Origin: an uncultured Desulfobulbaceae bacterium
Lineage (GTDB): Bacteria; Desulfobacterota; Desulfobulbia; Desulfobulbales; BM004
DNA length: 64,000 nucleotides
Direction: 5' to 3'
Assembly: GCA_947259115.1 (NCBI GenBank)
Contig: CAMYKS010000005.1
Coordinates: 149,648 to 213,647, forward strand
Shown here: positions 33,446 through 43,151 of the stretch, piece after piece
How the letters are laid out: every line of letters begins with the position of its first letter
Numbering within the stretch: position 1 is the first letter of the stretch
Translations under genes and position numbers: made by a program
The notes under the pieces: model-generated
What the model was told of the DNA's origin: nothing
The model's database searches: none
The model's input: the letters and a program-made list of their open reading frames with translations, nothing else

Positions 33446-36151
33446 ATGCTGCAGGAATGGGTCATACTCCTTGTCTCTCTCTGCTACCTGGGAACCCTCT
33501 TTGCCATAGCTTATTACGCGGACTGGCGATCTGACCGGGGCAAGTCTGTCATTTCAAACCCGTATATCTATACACTGTCCATCGCCGTATACTGCACGGC
33601 CTGGACATTTTACGGTTCTGTGGGCCGGGCTGCAGAAACCGGTGTCGGCTTCATGCCAATATACCTGGGGCCGACCCTCATGGCTGCTTTATGGTGGTTT
33701 CTGCTGCGTAAAATGATCCGCATTGCCAAGGTATACCGCATCACCTCCATTGCTGACTTTCTGGCCTCACGATACGGCAAAAGTCCCCTCATCGGCGGCC
33801 TGGTTACGGTCATTGCAGTTGTCGGCATCATGCCTTACATTTCGCTGCAGCTCAAGGCTGTATCCACGAGTTATACGGTAATGCTGCATTACCCTGACCT
33901 TGCCATGATCCAGGAGCACAAGACTTCCATTTGGACTGACAATGCCTTTTCCGTTGCCATGATAATGGCCGCCTTTGCCATTCTTTTCGGGACTCGCCAT
34001 ATTGATGCCACAGAGCGCCATGAGGGCATGGTTGCCGCCATTGCCTTTGAGTCAGTGGTCAAGCTGCTGGCCTTCAGCGCTGCCGGCATCTATATTACCT
34101 TTATAATGTTTGACGGGCCTTTAGATCTTTTTGAATGGGTCTCACATTATCCCGAAACCTCCAGGCTCATGCAGCTTGAAGTCCTGCCCGGAGGCTACAG
34201 CAACTGGCTTACCCTGACCTTTCTCTCCATGATGGCAATAATGTTTCTTCCCCGGCAATTCCAGGTGCTGGTGGTGGAAAATGTTAATGAGGAACATGTC
34301 AGGAAGGCCGCCTGGCTTTTTCCCCTTTATCTTCTGGCCATCAACATTTTTGTGCTGCCCATTGCCTTTGCCGGAATGCTCCTGTTTCCGGAAGGCAATG
34401 TTGATCCGGACATTTTTGTCCTGGCCCTGCCCCTGACGGAAGGCCAGAACATTCTGGCGCTCTTTGTCTATTTGGGAGGCCTGTCTGCGGCCACAGGCAT
34501 GGTCATTGTTGCAACCATTGCGCTTTCCACCATGCTGTGCAATGACCTGGTCATGCCTGTTTTACTGAGGATGCTTGCCATCCAGCAGGTGGACCTGAGC
34601 CGCGTCCTGCTTTTCATCCGGCGCTGCAGCATTGTGGCTGTCCTGTTGCTCGGATACCTTTATTACCGGTTTATTGGCGAATCATACACCCTTGCTACCA
34701 TGGGCCTGGTTTCCTTTGCCGCTGCGGCACAATTCAGCCCGGCAATCATGTTCGGGGTTTTCTGGAAAGATGCCAGCCGTCGGGCGGCAATATGCGGCCT
34801 GTTGGCAGGTTTCCTGGTATGGTTTTACACCCTGCTTCTTCCTTCATTTGCCAGGTCCGGCTGGCTTCCTGTTTCCTTTCTTGAGCTTGGCCCCTTCGGC
34901 ATCGAGTTACTAAAACCATATCAGCTTTTTGGCCTCAATATGTTTGACCCGATTACCCATTCGGTTTTCTGGAGCATGCTTGTTAACGCCGGGCTCCTGG
35001 TCTCCATTTCTCTCCTTGACAGACAAAACACCATGGACCGGATACAGGCTTCTCTCTTTGTCGATGTATACCGGCACAGTGGTGACACGCACCTGTGGAA
35101 GGGCAAAGCCATGATCACAGAACTCAAGGACCTGGTTGCCCGTTTTATAGGACCACTCCAGTCTGAAAGGGCCTTTGCCAGCTATTCCAACATACACAAG
35201 ATCAATTTTTCAAAAGACATGCAGGCCGATGCCGAATTGGTCGAGTTTGCCGAAAGGTTGCTGTCCGGAGCCATTGGTGCTGCATCGGCCCGTGTCATGG
35301 TGTCCTCCGTGGTTGAAGGCGAGGAAATCAGCCCCGAGGGTGTTATGAAAATAATTGACGAAACTTCCCAGGTGCTTGAATACAGTCATCAGCTCGAAGA
35401 AAAATCAATTGAACTTGAAGCTGCCACCAAAGAACTGCAGGAAGCAAACAGGAGACTCAAGGAGCTTGACCGCTTAAAGGATGAGTTCGTCTCAACTGTG
35501 AGCCATGAGCTGCGTACCCCTCTGACTTCGGTTCGGGCCTTTTCAGAAATCCTGCATGACAACGCGGATATGGGGCAGGAGGAACGCCAGAAGTACCTGG
35601 ATATCATGGTTAAAGAAACCGAGCGCCTCACCAGGCTCATTAACGAGGTTCTTGACCTGGCCAAGATTGAATCCGGCCGGGCCGACTGGTACATGGAAAA
35701 TATTGACCTGACAGAGGTACTAGGAGAAGCTGTTACCGCAACCAGCCAGCTTTTTCGCGAAAGGTCGGTTGCCATTATCGAGCTGCTGCCGACATTTCCC
35801 GTTACTGTATTTGCTGACAGGGACAGAATTATCCAGGTAGTGATCAACCTGCTGTCCAATGCGGCGAAATTCAGCCCTCCGGAGAAGGGAGAGGTGACTG
35901 TCCGCCTCTACTTCAAGGAGAGAGAAATCCGGGTTGAGATTGCTGACAACGGACCAGGCATCCATCCCGACGAACAGCAGAAAATATTTGAAAAATTTAA
36001 ACAGATAACCGACCTCAGGGACGGCAAGCCAAAAGGGACGGGCCTGGGCCTGGCCATTTCCCGCAGGATCATTGAATACCACAACGGTAAAATATGGGTT
36101 GAAAGCACACCCGGTGAAGGCTCGAAATTTATCTTCTCCATCCCCGATTAG
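33446..36151 (+). CDS. sodium:solute symporter-histidine kinase hybrid, CrbS-like
   Basis: This 901-residue protein joins an SSS/SLC5 transporter module (about 1-520, some thirteen helices) to a cytoplasmic kinase: a linker and coiled coil (640-675), an H-box TVSHELRTPLTSVRAF with His687, an N-box INLLSNAAKFSPP and a G-box GTGLGLAISRRIIEYHNG. Proteins of this design (CrbS and relatives) sense acetate or other carboxylates and control acs expression through a NarL-type partner. Here the likely outputs are the receiver at 31735 and the NarL regulator at 29249. Its stop is seven bases from the convergent exonuclease gene. The ligand is inferred from context. Confidence 0.9.
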   Translation: MLQEWVILLVSLCYLGTLFAIAYYADWRSDRGKSVISNPYIYTLSIAVYCTAWTFYGSVGRAAETGVGFMPIYLGPTLMAALWWFLLRKMIRIAKVYRITSIADFLASRYGKSPLIGGLVTVIAVVGIMPYISLQLKAVSTSYTVMLHYPDLAMIQEHKTSIWTDNAFSVAMIMAAFAILFGTRHIDATERHEGMVAAIAFESVVKLLAFSAAGIYITFIMFDGPLDLFEWVSHYPETSRLMQLEVLPGGYSNWLTLTFLSMMAIMFLPRQFQVLVVENVNEEHVRKAAWLFPLYLLAINIFVLPIAFAGMLLFPEGNVDPDIFVLALPLTEGQNILALFVYLGGLSAATGMVIVATIALSTMLCNDLVMPVLLRMLAIQQVDLSRVLLFIRRCSIVAVLLLGYLYYRFIGESYTLATMGLVSFAAAAQFSPAIMFGVFWKDASRRAAICGLLAGFLVWFYTLLLPSFARSGWLPVSFLELGPFGIELLKPYQLFGLNMFDPITHSVFWSMLVNAGLLVSISLLDRQNTMDRIQASLFVDVYRHSGDTHLWKGKAMITELKDLVARFIGPLQSERAFASYSNIHKINFSKDMQADAELVEFAERLLSGAIGAASARVMVSSVVEGEEISPEGVMKIIDETSQVLEYSHQLEEKSIELEAATKELQEANRRLKELDRLKDEFVSTVSHELRTPLTSVRAFSEILHDNADMGQEERQKYLDIMVKETERLTRLINEVLDLAKIESGRADWYMENIDLTEVLGEAVTATSQLFRERSVAIIELLPTFPVTVFADRDRIIQVVINLLSNAAKFSPPEKGEVTVRLYFKEREIRVEIADNGPGIHPDEQQKIFEKFKQITDLRDGKPKGTGLGLAISRRIIEYHNGKIWVESTPGEGSKFIFSIPD

Positions 36152-36158
36152 ACTGACC

Positions 36159-36863
36159 TTAGGGTCTTGCTACCTTGAGCAGTTCTTTAAGGGTTTTCAC
36201 GCCGCATTCAGGCAAAAACGGTGCAAAGCGCTGAAAAAGCTGGGCCGTAATATAGGCATCGCTAAAGGCATTATGCGCCTTGCCTCCGTCCACCCCGTAT
36301 TTCTTTGCCATGGAAAAAAGATCTGATTTCATGGTCATGCCCTGGTGATGCCTGGCAAATTTCGAGTCGTTTTCATAGAGCCAGTCGTGCAGGGTCGATG
36401 TATCCAGGGCGGGGTTTTTCAGTGAGACGCCAAATGCCTGCTGCAGGGGCTTACTGACAAAATGAAGGTCAATATGGACAAAATGGCCAATGAGTACTGC
36501 ATCACCGACAAATTTGACAAAATCGCCAATAACTTCGAGTAGATTCTCGGCACATTCCAGGTCCGTGTGGGTGAGTTCGTGCACCACCACGCTTTTGTGC
36601 TTCAATTCACACTCTGGCTTGACTAACCGGTAAAAGGTCTTGGCAGGTAGAATTGTAGTGCCTCGCAGCTTGACAGCACCTATGGAAATAATGGCGTCCT
36701 GCTTAAAGTCAAGGCCGGTCAGCTCCGTGTCAAAGGCAACAAAGTCAGTTTCGTTTATGGGGCTTTTCGGATCAAAACGTTTTTTAAGATTCTGCTGTCT
36801 CTGCAGCCAGTCTGGGAGTTCTGCCCTTGGCTGCCCCAGTATCCTTTTGATAAAAGAGGTCAC
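36159..36863 (-). CDS. DnaQ-like 3'-5' exonuclease
   Basis: This 234-residue protein has the DEDD exonuclease motifs: FVAFDTELTG (Asp45, Glu47), VLIGHFVHIDLHF, and AHNAFSDAYITAQLF. It resembles the epsilon-type exonucleases regularly encoded with CBS-DUF294 proteins and symporter kinases; their substrate in that setting is not known to me. Translation starts at GTG 36863, overlapping the stop of the DUF294 gene (GTGA), so the two are coupled. A role in nucleotide signalling, rather than replication, is suggested only by the neighbourhood. Confidence 0.85.
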   Translation of the reverse strand: MTSFIKRILGQPRAELPDWLQRQQNLKKRFDPKSPINETDFVAFDTELTGLDFKQDAIISIGAVKLRGTTILPAKTFYRLVKPECELKHKSVVVHELTHTDLECAENLLEVIGDFVKFVGDAVLIGHFVHIDLHFVSKPLQQAFGVSLKNPALDTSTLHDWLYENDSKFARHHQGMTMKSDLFSMAKKYGVDGGKAHNAFSDAYITAQLFQRFAPFLPECGVKTLKELLKVARP

Positions 36864-38743
36864 GGCAGCACCTTGCCACTCCAGTAATTGCCTTCAATAT
36901 CTTCATACAGCCTCGCTGTTAATTGAAAGGACTCCTTGAGCGTCTTTCTCTCAAAACTGGTAAGGCTGTCCGGATTGATGAAGTTACCAGGCAGTCCTCC
37001 CTCTTCAGCCTGGTGCAGTTGGCTGTGTATCAGCAGGGCATTGAGGTACCCGAAAGCCTGGATCATATCCTCGGCCACCTTAAAACCATGCCTGGAACTC
37101 AGCTCATGCAGGCGCCCCAGGGTTGAATGCCGCATTACCCCTTTTTCTAATCCATAAATCCTGGCACAGCCCACAAGGGGCTTTATGCCTCTTTCGTAAA
37201 GGTTGAGCTTGTTTTTATGCTCCCCTCCTTTTTCCACTACAAAATCCTTAAAAAATCCCAGGGGAGGCTTTTTCTGCAGTGTATCTGCTGCAAGTGCCTC
37301 CATGAGCCCACGGGAATGAGCGGCACGGTTTATAAGATACTGCCGCAGGGTGTTCACCCTGTCATGTTCGCCTCTTATGGCGCGCATATCAAAAAAGCCC
37401 GTGTCACGACCGGTCCCAGCCCCGGTCCCCCACCTCTTAAACTGTTTCTGCCAGGTAGAGGCCCCCTGGATATTCTCCGTTTTTATGCATTGCTCTGCAC
37501 CGGTGAGGTCACATGCCAGCATGGAACTGTTCAGTGTTTCGGCCAGCAGCTTGAAATACGTGTCAACCTGTCGCTTTAGTTCCGGTGAGATCACATCCTG
37601 ATAGACAACGCCCATTTTGACCTTAAAGCTCAAGGTCAACTCATGCCTGCCGCCTCCGCCAAAGAAAAAAAGCGTATAGGGAACAGGAGGGTCTCCGTTT
37701 TCTTCTGTGAAAATATCAACAACCGTATTGCTGATTTTTTCCATCAACTCGGTGATCAAACCGGTAATATTATGAGGCCTGGCACCATGGCGCAGGAGGG
37801 AGGACACCGCTTTATAGAATTTCGGGGCAGTATCCCGCAACTCCTCAATGGTTTTAATCTGGCCGATCTCCTTCACAAGTATGGTGGGCGATGATCCCTG
37901 GAAAAGCATGAAATCGTGGTTGGTTAACATGCCTTTCAGCTTTTCACCCTCTAAAACAAGTATATGGTGGATCCTGTTGCGGATCATCCGCAACAGTGCC
38001 TCAAAGCAGTTCTCCTCTGAATCTATGGTAATAAGAGGGGTGTTCATAATGGCTTTAACTGGATTGGCCACATCTCTCGCTTCTGCAACAACCTTTTCCC
38101 TGAAATCGCGGTCCGTAACCATACCAAGGGGCAGGCCTGCTGAATCTACGACCACCAGCGAACTGATTTTATGTGTCGCCATTTCAAGGGCTGCCTGCTG
38201 AATGGAAATATCCGGCAAAATAGTTTTGGGCTCTGTACGGACAATGTCTTTTACTTTTGTACTGAACAGCAGTTGTTCTCCGGTTGTCCCTCCGGTATAT
38301 GCCTTGCGTGTCTCTTCATAGGTCTTGTCGAGCAGATTGACAAAAAATGACTTGAGAAAGTAATCATTTACCTCTGGATTTTTCTGCAGGACGCCCAGGA
38401 CAGTATTTTTGGGTATCTGGTAGCAGATGGTATCTTCAATGGCAATGACATTGTTCCTGGAACGGTCGCCACTGAGCAATGACAGCATGCCAAAATGTTC
38501 CCCCTCACTCCTCAGATCAACCACGACTTCTTCATCAGTTTCCGAAGTTTGGTAGACTTTAACGCCCCCTTTCTTGATGACCCCAAGAAATTCGCTTGGA
38601 GGACCGTCCTGCAGGAGAATTTTCTCTCCCTTGGGATAGTATTCCATGGAAATGTCATCGATCATCTCCTCCAAAGTCTCATGGGAGAGCTGGTTCAAGG
38701 GCATGACATTTTTAAAAAAATCTATGATCTCGTCTTTAAGCAT
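36860..38743 (-). CDS. cNMP-binding, CBS-pair and DUF294 nucleotidyltransferase-like protein
   Basis: This 627-residue protein carries an N-terminal cyclic-nucleotide-binding fold (about 15-130; YYPKGEKILLQDGPPSEF), a CBS pair (165-285; PLGMVTDRDFREKV), a DUF294 domain and its C-terminal helical domain. The catalytic GS...D.D motif of the shorter paralogue at 21871-23397 is degenerate here: FGGGGRHELTLSFKVKMG lacks the two aspartates, so this copy may be inactive or purely regulatory. ATG 38743 is chosen; GAGG lies twelve bases upstream, and TTG 38749 with a six-base spacing is a real alternative. It overlaps the exonuclease gene. Confidence 0.85.
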   Translation of the reverse strand: MLKDEIIDFFKNVMPLNQLSHETLEEMIDDISMEYYPKGEKILLQDGPPSEFLGVIKKGGVKVYQTSETDEEVVVDLRSEGEHFGMLSLLSGDRSRNNVIAIEDTICYQIPKNTVLGVLQKNPEVNDYFLKSFFVNLLDKTYEETRKAYTGGTTGEQLLFSTKVKDIVRTEPKTILPDISIQQAALEMATHKISSLVVVDSAGLPLGMVTDRDFREKVVAEARDVANPVKAIMNTPLITIDSEENCFEALLRMIRNRIHHILVLEGEKLKGMLTNHDFMLFQGSSPTILVKEIGQIKTIEELRDTAPKFYKAVSSLLRHGARPHNITGLITELMEKISNTVVDIFTEENGDPPVPYTLFFFGGGGRHELTLSFKVKMGVVYQDVISPELKRQVDTYFKLLAETLNSSMLACDLTGAEQCIKTENIQGASTWQKQFKRWGTGAGTGRDTGFFDMRAIRGEHDRVNTLRQYLINRAAHSRGLMEALAADTLQKKPPLGFFKDFVVEKGGEHKNKLNLYERGIKPLVGCARIYGLEKGVMRHSTLGRLHELSSRHGFKVAEDMIQAFGYLNALLIHSQLHQAEEGGLPGNFINPDSLTSFERKTLKESFQLTARLYEDIEGNYWSGKVLP

Positions 38744-39082
38744 GTGCAAGCAATTCCTCAAGGAAATAAAACGCTATGAAAAACAAACAGAAACTCCCAA
38801 ACATCTCTTTTAAACCCATTACTCTCATGATGCCAATAATCTGTTTTTTGGGCAAGACATAACTCCCGAAATTTTTTAAACAATACCAGCCTGTATATTT
38901 CGCTTGTAAAGTTTAATCTACGGATTTATTTTCTTCCTGTCATTTAAAATACTCTTGATAAAGTCAAAGCAGGGGGTATACTGAATTGTTATGCAATGTT
39001 CCAGTCTGCTTTCTGGGAGCTTTTACAACTGAGTAGTTCATTTCAGGAGCGGAATTAATTAATTTTCATATGGGAAAGTACA
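38744..39082. other. 339-bp divergent intergenic region
   Basis: This region lies between the divergent DUF294 gene and the isochorismatase-like gene. Apart from the plus-strand promoter at 38955-38982 it is AT-rich and holds no credible gene; a 28-codon frame at about 38776 has no support. Confidence 0.5.
38955..38982 (+). promoter_or_regulatory. sigma70-type promoter for the isochorismatase-like gene
   Basis: TTGATA (38955-38960) and TATACT (38977-38982) are separated by 16 bp, about 100 bp before the ATG at 39083. The match is good for a housekeeping promoter. Confidence 0.6.
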
Positions 39083-39646
39083 ATGCAAGGAAAATATGAT
39101 TTGTTGACTCCGCAACGCTGCTGCCTCATGATCGTAGATCCGCAGGAACGCCTCATGGCAGCCATTTACAAGGCTGAACGGGTGGTACGCCATGCACGTT
39201 TGCTTATTCACTGCGCCAAAACCCTTGAAATCCCTATCCTGGCTACGACGCAATACAAGAAGGGGCTTGGCCCCTTTGTGCCGGAGCTGGAGGAACTGTT
39301 GTCTGATGTCCCCTGTATTGACAAGATAGAGTTTAACGGTTTTGCCAACCCTGCAGTCAGCAACATGATGAACTCGCTGCCGAAAACGGTTGATACTATC
39401 CTGCTCACCGGGGCAGAGGCGCATATCTGTATCTTCCAGACAGCCCTGGGGGCACTCCAGGCCGGTTATCAACCCTGGATCGCAGCAGATGCCGTATCTT
39501 CAAGAAAAAAAAGAAATGCCACGTTGGCTATAAACAGAATGCAGTCCTTGGGCCTGACTGTCGGGCCCACAGAAATGGCGGTGTATGAACTGCTGCACAA
39601 GGCAGGAAGCCCTGCTTTCAAGGCAATGCTGCCCCATTTGAAATAA
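39083..39646 (+). CDS. isochorismatase-family hydrolase
   Basis: This 187-residue protein has the cysteine hydrolase fold of the isochorismatase family with a likely triad Asp19 (MIVDPQE), Lys81 (IDKIEF) and Cys116 (GAEAHICIFQT). Family members hydrolyse nicotinamide, isochorismate, ureido compounds and others; the substrate here cannot be inferred. It is transcribed from its own promoter and followed 60 bp later by alaS in the same direction, with no evident functional link. Confidence 0.87.
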   Translation: MQGKYDLLTPQRCCLMIVDPQERLMAAIYKAERVVRHARLLIHCAKTLEIPILATTQYKKGLGPFVPELEELLSDVPCIDKIEFNGFANPAVSNMMNSLPKTVDTILLTGAEAHICIFQTALGALQAGYQPWIAADAVSSRKKRNATLAINRMQSLGLTVGPTEMAVYELLHKAGSPAFKAMLPHLK

Positions 39647-39706
39647 ATATACTTTGCATCATAATTACATTACTCCTGCACAATTTAAAATTACTGGAAT
39701 CAGATT

Positions 39707-42346
39707 ATGACCGGCAACGAAATTCGCGAAAAATTCCTGAAATTTTTTCAAAAAAACAATCATGCATTAATTGAAGATTCATCCCTGATTCCTAAGGATG
39801 ATCCAACCCTGCTGTTCACTAATGCAGGCATGGTTCAGTTTAAAAGGGTCTTCATGGGGGAAGAAAAGAGGGACTACTCCAGGGCGGCAACATGTCAGCG
39901 GTGCGTGCGCGCCGGTGGCAAACATAACGATCTTGAAAACGTTGGCTATACTGCCCGGCACCACACTTTTTTTGAAATGCTGGGCAACTTTTCCTTTGGC
40001 GATTATTTCAAGGAAGATGCCATTCAGATGGCATGGGAATTCCTCACCGTTGACCTTGCCCTTCCCAAGGAAAAACTCTGGGTTTCCGTGTTTGAAGAAG
40101 ACGATGAGGCCTTTGAACTTTGGGAAAAGATTGAGGACCTGCCCAAGGGCAGGATTGTGCGCTTGGGTGAGGCGGACAACTTCTGGGCCATGGGTGACAC
40201 CGGCCCCTGCGGCCCCTGTTCGGAAATCCATATCGACCAGGGGCCTGAAGCCGGTTGTTCCAGTCCGGACTGTAAAATGGGCTGTGACTGCGACCGCTAC
40301 CTTGAGTTATGGAACCTTGTTTTCATGCAGTTTTACAGGGATGAGACGGGCAAGATGACACCATTGCCAAAACCCAGCATTGATACCGGCATGGGTCTTG
40401 AACGTATCGCAGCAGTAGTACAGGGCAAGCTGACAAATTATGACTCTGATCTATTCACTCCCATTATCAACTCCATTGCAGCCCTGAGCAACAAACCCTA
40501 TGGCCAAGATAAACGAACTGACACGGCCATGAAAGTCATAGCAGATCATTGCAGGGCCACAGCATTTCTCGTTGCTGACGGCATGCTGCCCTCCAATGAA
40601 GGCCGTGGATATGTCCTGCGCCGCATCATGCGAAGAGCAGTGCGCTTCGGCCGTTCCCTGAGCCTTGACAAACCCTTTCTGGCTGACATTACAGCAGAAG
40701 TTATAAAATCTATGCATGGCGCCTATCCGCATCTTACTGAAACCGCAGAACTCCTTGTTAAAGTTGTCAATAACGAAGAAGAACGGTTCAGTGAAACTTT
40801 GGACAACGGCCTTGCCATGCTCAATAACGAAATATCCCGACTGCAGGCAGCAAACCTGGATAGGGTTCCCGGGGATTTTATCTTCAAGCTTTACGACACC
40901 TATGGCTTCCCGGTGGATATTGTGCGTGATGTTGCCATGGAACAGGGGCTGACAGTTGATGAGCCCGGCTTTAACAAGGCCATGGAAGTTCAGCGGACCC
41001 AGTCGAAAAAATCCTGGAAGGGCACCGGGCTGGAAACCATGACCCCGGGAATCAGGGCTCTCATTGATGCTGGACACAAAGCTTCATTTGTGGGCTATAC
41101 AGGCCACCGCGCTGAGTCAATAATAAGTGGCTTGATCAATGGGGCAGGTAATTCGACCAATACTGCCAAACAGGGAGAAACCGTTTCCATCTTCTGCCCT
41201 GAGACGCCGTTTTATGCAGAAGCAGGCGGCCAGATAGGCGACCAGGGCGAAATAGTCGGCCCAAGCGGCAGAGCCAGGGTTCTGGACACTATCATTGTCG
41301 CTGATGGCGTCATATTGCACGAAACAGAAGTAACCGAGGGTTCCCTGGCGCTCGAAGAGCAGGTTACGTTGCATGTAATGGAGTCCAGGCGCCAGCGCAT
41401 TGCCTGCAATCATTCAGCAACCCATATCCTGCATGCAGCCATGAAGACGGTGCTCGGTGATCATGTCAAGCAGTCAGGCTCCCTGGTTACTCCAGAACGA
41501 TTGCGCTTTGACTTCACCCATTTTTCGCCCATTACCCGGGAAGAGCTGAGCAAAATTGAAAAACTCGCCAATGAAGAGATCAGGGCAAACACCCCCCTCA
41601 ATACTGAAATGCTGGCAAGAGAAGATGCAATTAAGTCAGGTGCAGTTGCCCTTTTTGGTGAAAAATACGGTGACAAGGTCCGGGTTGTTTCCATTGGCAG
41701 TTTCAGCAAGGAACTGTGCGGCGGCACCCATGTCAGGGCAACCGGCGAAATAGGTCTGCTGAAAATTACCGCCGAGACAGGTATTGCTGCTGGGGTCCGG
41801 CGTATTGAGGCTGTGAGCGGTCCAGGTGCTTTCAACATTTTCCAGGCCCAGGAAAAGCAGTTGGCAAAACTTGCCAACCTTTTAAAGGTGCCGCCGGAAA
41901 ACCTTGATGCAAAAATAGAGAAACTGCTAAGTGCCCATAAAAACCTGGAAAAAGAAGTAAGCCGTTTGACCGCCAAACTTACCCTCAGTGACCTTGACAG
42001 CATGATTAATAATGCCAAGATGGTAGGCGACACAAAGGTTGTCGTCGCACGCGTTGTTCTGGATTCTCCTAAAACCCTGCGCGACATGGGAGATAAAATT
42101 CGTAACAAGCTGGGCAGCGGAATTGTGGTTTTAGGCGGTGAGCACCAGGGCAAGGCAGCCCTGCTGGCCATGGTCTCCAGGGATTTAACCGATACCTACC
42201 GGGCAGGAAATATTATCAAAGAAGTTTCAGCGCTGGTGGGGGGTAAAGGCGGTGGCCGCCCTGATATGGCCCAGGCCGGAGGACCCTTCCCCGACAAGCT
42301 CAATGATGCCCTGAATGCTGTATATGATATTGTCTCGACCCAGTAA
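39707..42346 (+). CDS. alaS: alanyl-tRNA synthetase
   Basis: AlaRS charges tRNA-Ala. The 879-residue product has the class II catalytic core (LFTNAGMVQFKRVF, ARHHTFFEMLGNFSFGDYF, GMGLERI), a tRNA-binding region, the editing domain with HSATHILHAAMK and the zinc-binding ELCGGTHV, and the C-terminal dimerisation/DHHA1 domain ending in GGKGGGRPDMAQAGG. Length is typical. It is full length with no sign of damage, and no tRNA gene is near it. Confidence 0.98.
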   Translation: MTGNEIREKFLKFFQKNNHALIEDSSLIPKDDPTLLFTNAGMVQFKRVFMGEEKRDYSRAATCQRCVRAGGKHNDLENVGYTARHHTFFEMLGNFSFGDYFKEDAIQMAWEFLTVDLALPKEKLWVSVFEEDDEAFELWEKIEDLPKGRIVRLGEADNFWAMGDTGPCGPCSEIHIDQGPEAGCSSPDCKMGCDCDRYLELWNLVFMQFYRDETGKMTPLPKPSIDTGMGLERIAAVVQGKLTNYDSDLFTPIINSIAALSNKPYGQDKRTDTAMKVIADHCRATAFLVADGMLPSNEGRGYVLRRIMRRAVRFGRSLSLDKPFLADITAEVIKSMHGAYPHLTETAELLVKVVNNEEERFSETLDNGLAMLNNEISRLQAANLDRVPGDFIFKLYDTYGFPVDIVRDVAMEQGLTVDEPGFNKAMEVQRTQSKKSWKGTGLETMTPGIRALIDAGHKASFVGYTGHRAESIISGLINGAGNSTNTAKQGETVSIFCPETPFYAEAGGQIGDQGEIVGPSGRARVLDTIIVADGVILHETEVTEGSLALEEQVTLHVMESRRQRIACNHSATHILHAAMKTVLGDHVKQSGSLVTPERLRFDFTHFSPITREELSKIEKLANEEIRANTPLNTEMLAREDAIKSGAVALFGEKYGDKVRVVSIGSFSKELCGGTHVRATGEIGLLKITAETGIAAGVRRIEAVSGPGAFNIFQAQEKQLAKLANLLKVPPENLDAKIEKLLSAHKNLEKEVSRLTAKLTLSDLDSMINNAKMVGDTKVVVARVVLDSPKTLRDMGDKIRNKLGSGIVVLGGEHQGKAALLAMVSRDLTDTYRAGNIIKEVSALVGGKGGGRPDMAQAGGPFPDKLNDALNAVYDIVSTQ

Positions 42347-42353
42347 CATTTTA

Positions 42354-42401
42354 TACTCTGCCTATCCACCATCTCGACTATTGAAATATACAGATTAATT
42401 C
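42354..42401. repeat. dispersed 48-bp element, copy 2
   Basis: It aligns to 8914-8961 at about 34 of 48 positions without gaps. It begins inside the last codons/stop region of alaS, in the same orientation as copy 1. Confidence 0.4.
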
Positions 42402-42607
42402 CCTGAATCCCTGTTTTCCGGCAACGCTCCCTATTCTTCGCTCAATACAAACGTCATTGATGTGCGCCTGCTTATGCCGTCTTTTTTGCGCTATCACGCA
42501 GTTGTATTTTTCAGCCTCAAGGGTTCTTCTCACTTCGACAAGTTGAATACTTTTTTTTGCAGGTTTCCTTTTGCACAAACTCTCTAACAAAATATTGATA
42601 AAAAAAG

Positions 42608-42636
42608 TTGACAGTCCTTTAAGATTACATTAGATA
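42608..42636 (+). promoter_or_regulatory. sigma70-type promoter of the atp operon
   Basis: A perfect -35 TTGACA (42608-42613) and -10 TAGATA (42631-42636) are separated by 17 bp. This places the start of transcription near 42643, about 80 bp before atpF'. Confidence 0.75.
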
Positions 42637-42723
42637 AGCACCATTAATTTTATGAACGAGCATTCATTCATAAGGCTTTAAAGTTCCAAATAGCAAGCAA
42701 TTGTAGATAAGGAGCTACTTACA

Positions 42724-43149
42724 ATGATTACCATCGACATAACAGTCATCATTCAGATAATTAATATTCTGATTCTCATCGTCGTTATGAATGCAGTGCT
42801 GTATAAGCCTGTACGGACGGTCCTGGCAAAAAGGAAGGAAAAGCTTGCCGAGCTGGGCAACGCCATTGAAACCTTCCAAAAAAACGCTGAGCTCAGAAAA
42901 GAAGAGATCAGCCGAAAGCTTAACGAAGCCAGGGTCAAGGCCAAGGAAGAAATTGAAAAGGCCAAGGGTGCTGCCCAGACCTCAACAGCTGAATCCCTTG
43001 CCAAAGTCCGTCAGGATGCCACGGAACATAAATCAGCTCAGATAAGTGAAATCCATAAACAATTTACCGGTGCCCAGCAGCTGCTGTCGGGGGAGGTAGC
43101 TAGCTTTGCCTCTGATATGGCAGCTAAAATATTGGGGAGGGCTATCTGA
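42724..43149 (+). CDS. atpF': ATP synthase F0 subunit b'
   Basis: This 141-residue protein has one N-terminal membrane helix (about 4-26) followed by a long charged coiled coil. It is the shorter of two b-type stator subunits; a b/b' heterodimer links F0 to F1. An AAGGAG lies ten bases before the ATG at 42724. It is first in the operon. The a and c subunit genes do not precede it, so F0 genes must be encoded elsewhere, as is common in Desulfobacterota. Confidence 0.9.
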   Translation: MITIDITVIIQIINILILIVVMNAVLYKPVRTVLAKRKEKLAELGNAIETFQKNAELRKEEISRKLNEARVKAKEEIEKAKGAAQTSTAESLAKVRQDATEHKSAQISEIHKQFTGAQQLLSGEVASFASDMAAKILGRAI

Positions 43150-43151
43150 AA

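Larger units (their letters stand above)
42347..42723. other. 377-bp region upstream of the ATP synthase operon
   Basis: It contains the second copy of a dispersed element (42354-42401), a promoter (42608-42636) and an ATTCATTCATA direct repeat downstream of it (about 42663-42673). A 70-codon minus-strand frame (42378-42590) has no recognisable product and no ribosome site that I would trust, so I do not call it. Confidence 0.5.

Noticed and set aside
42378..42590. 70-codon minus-strand frame upstream of the atp operon
   Set aside because: No recognisable product, no good ribosome site, and it overlaps promoter and repeat sequence.
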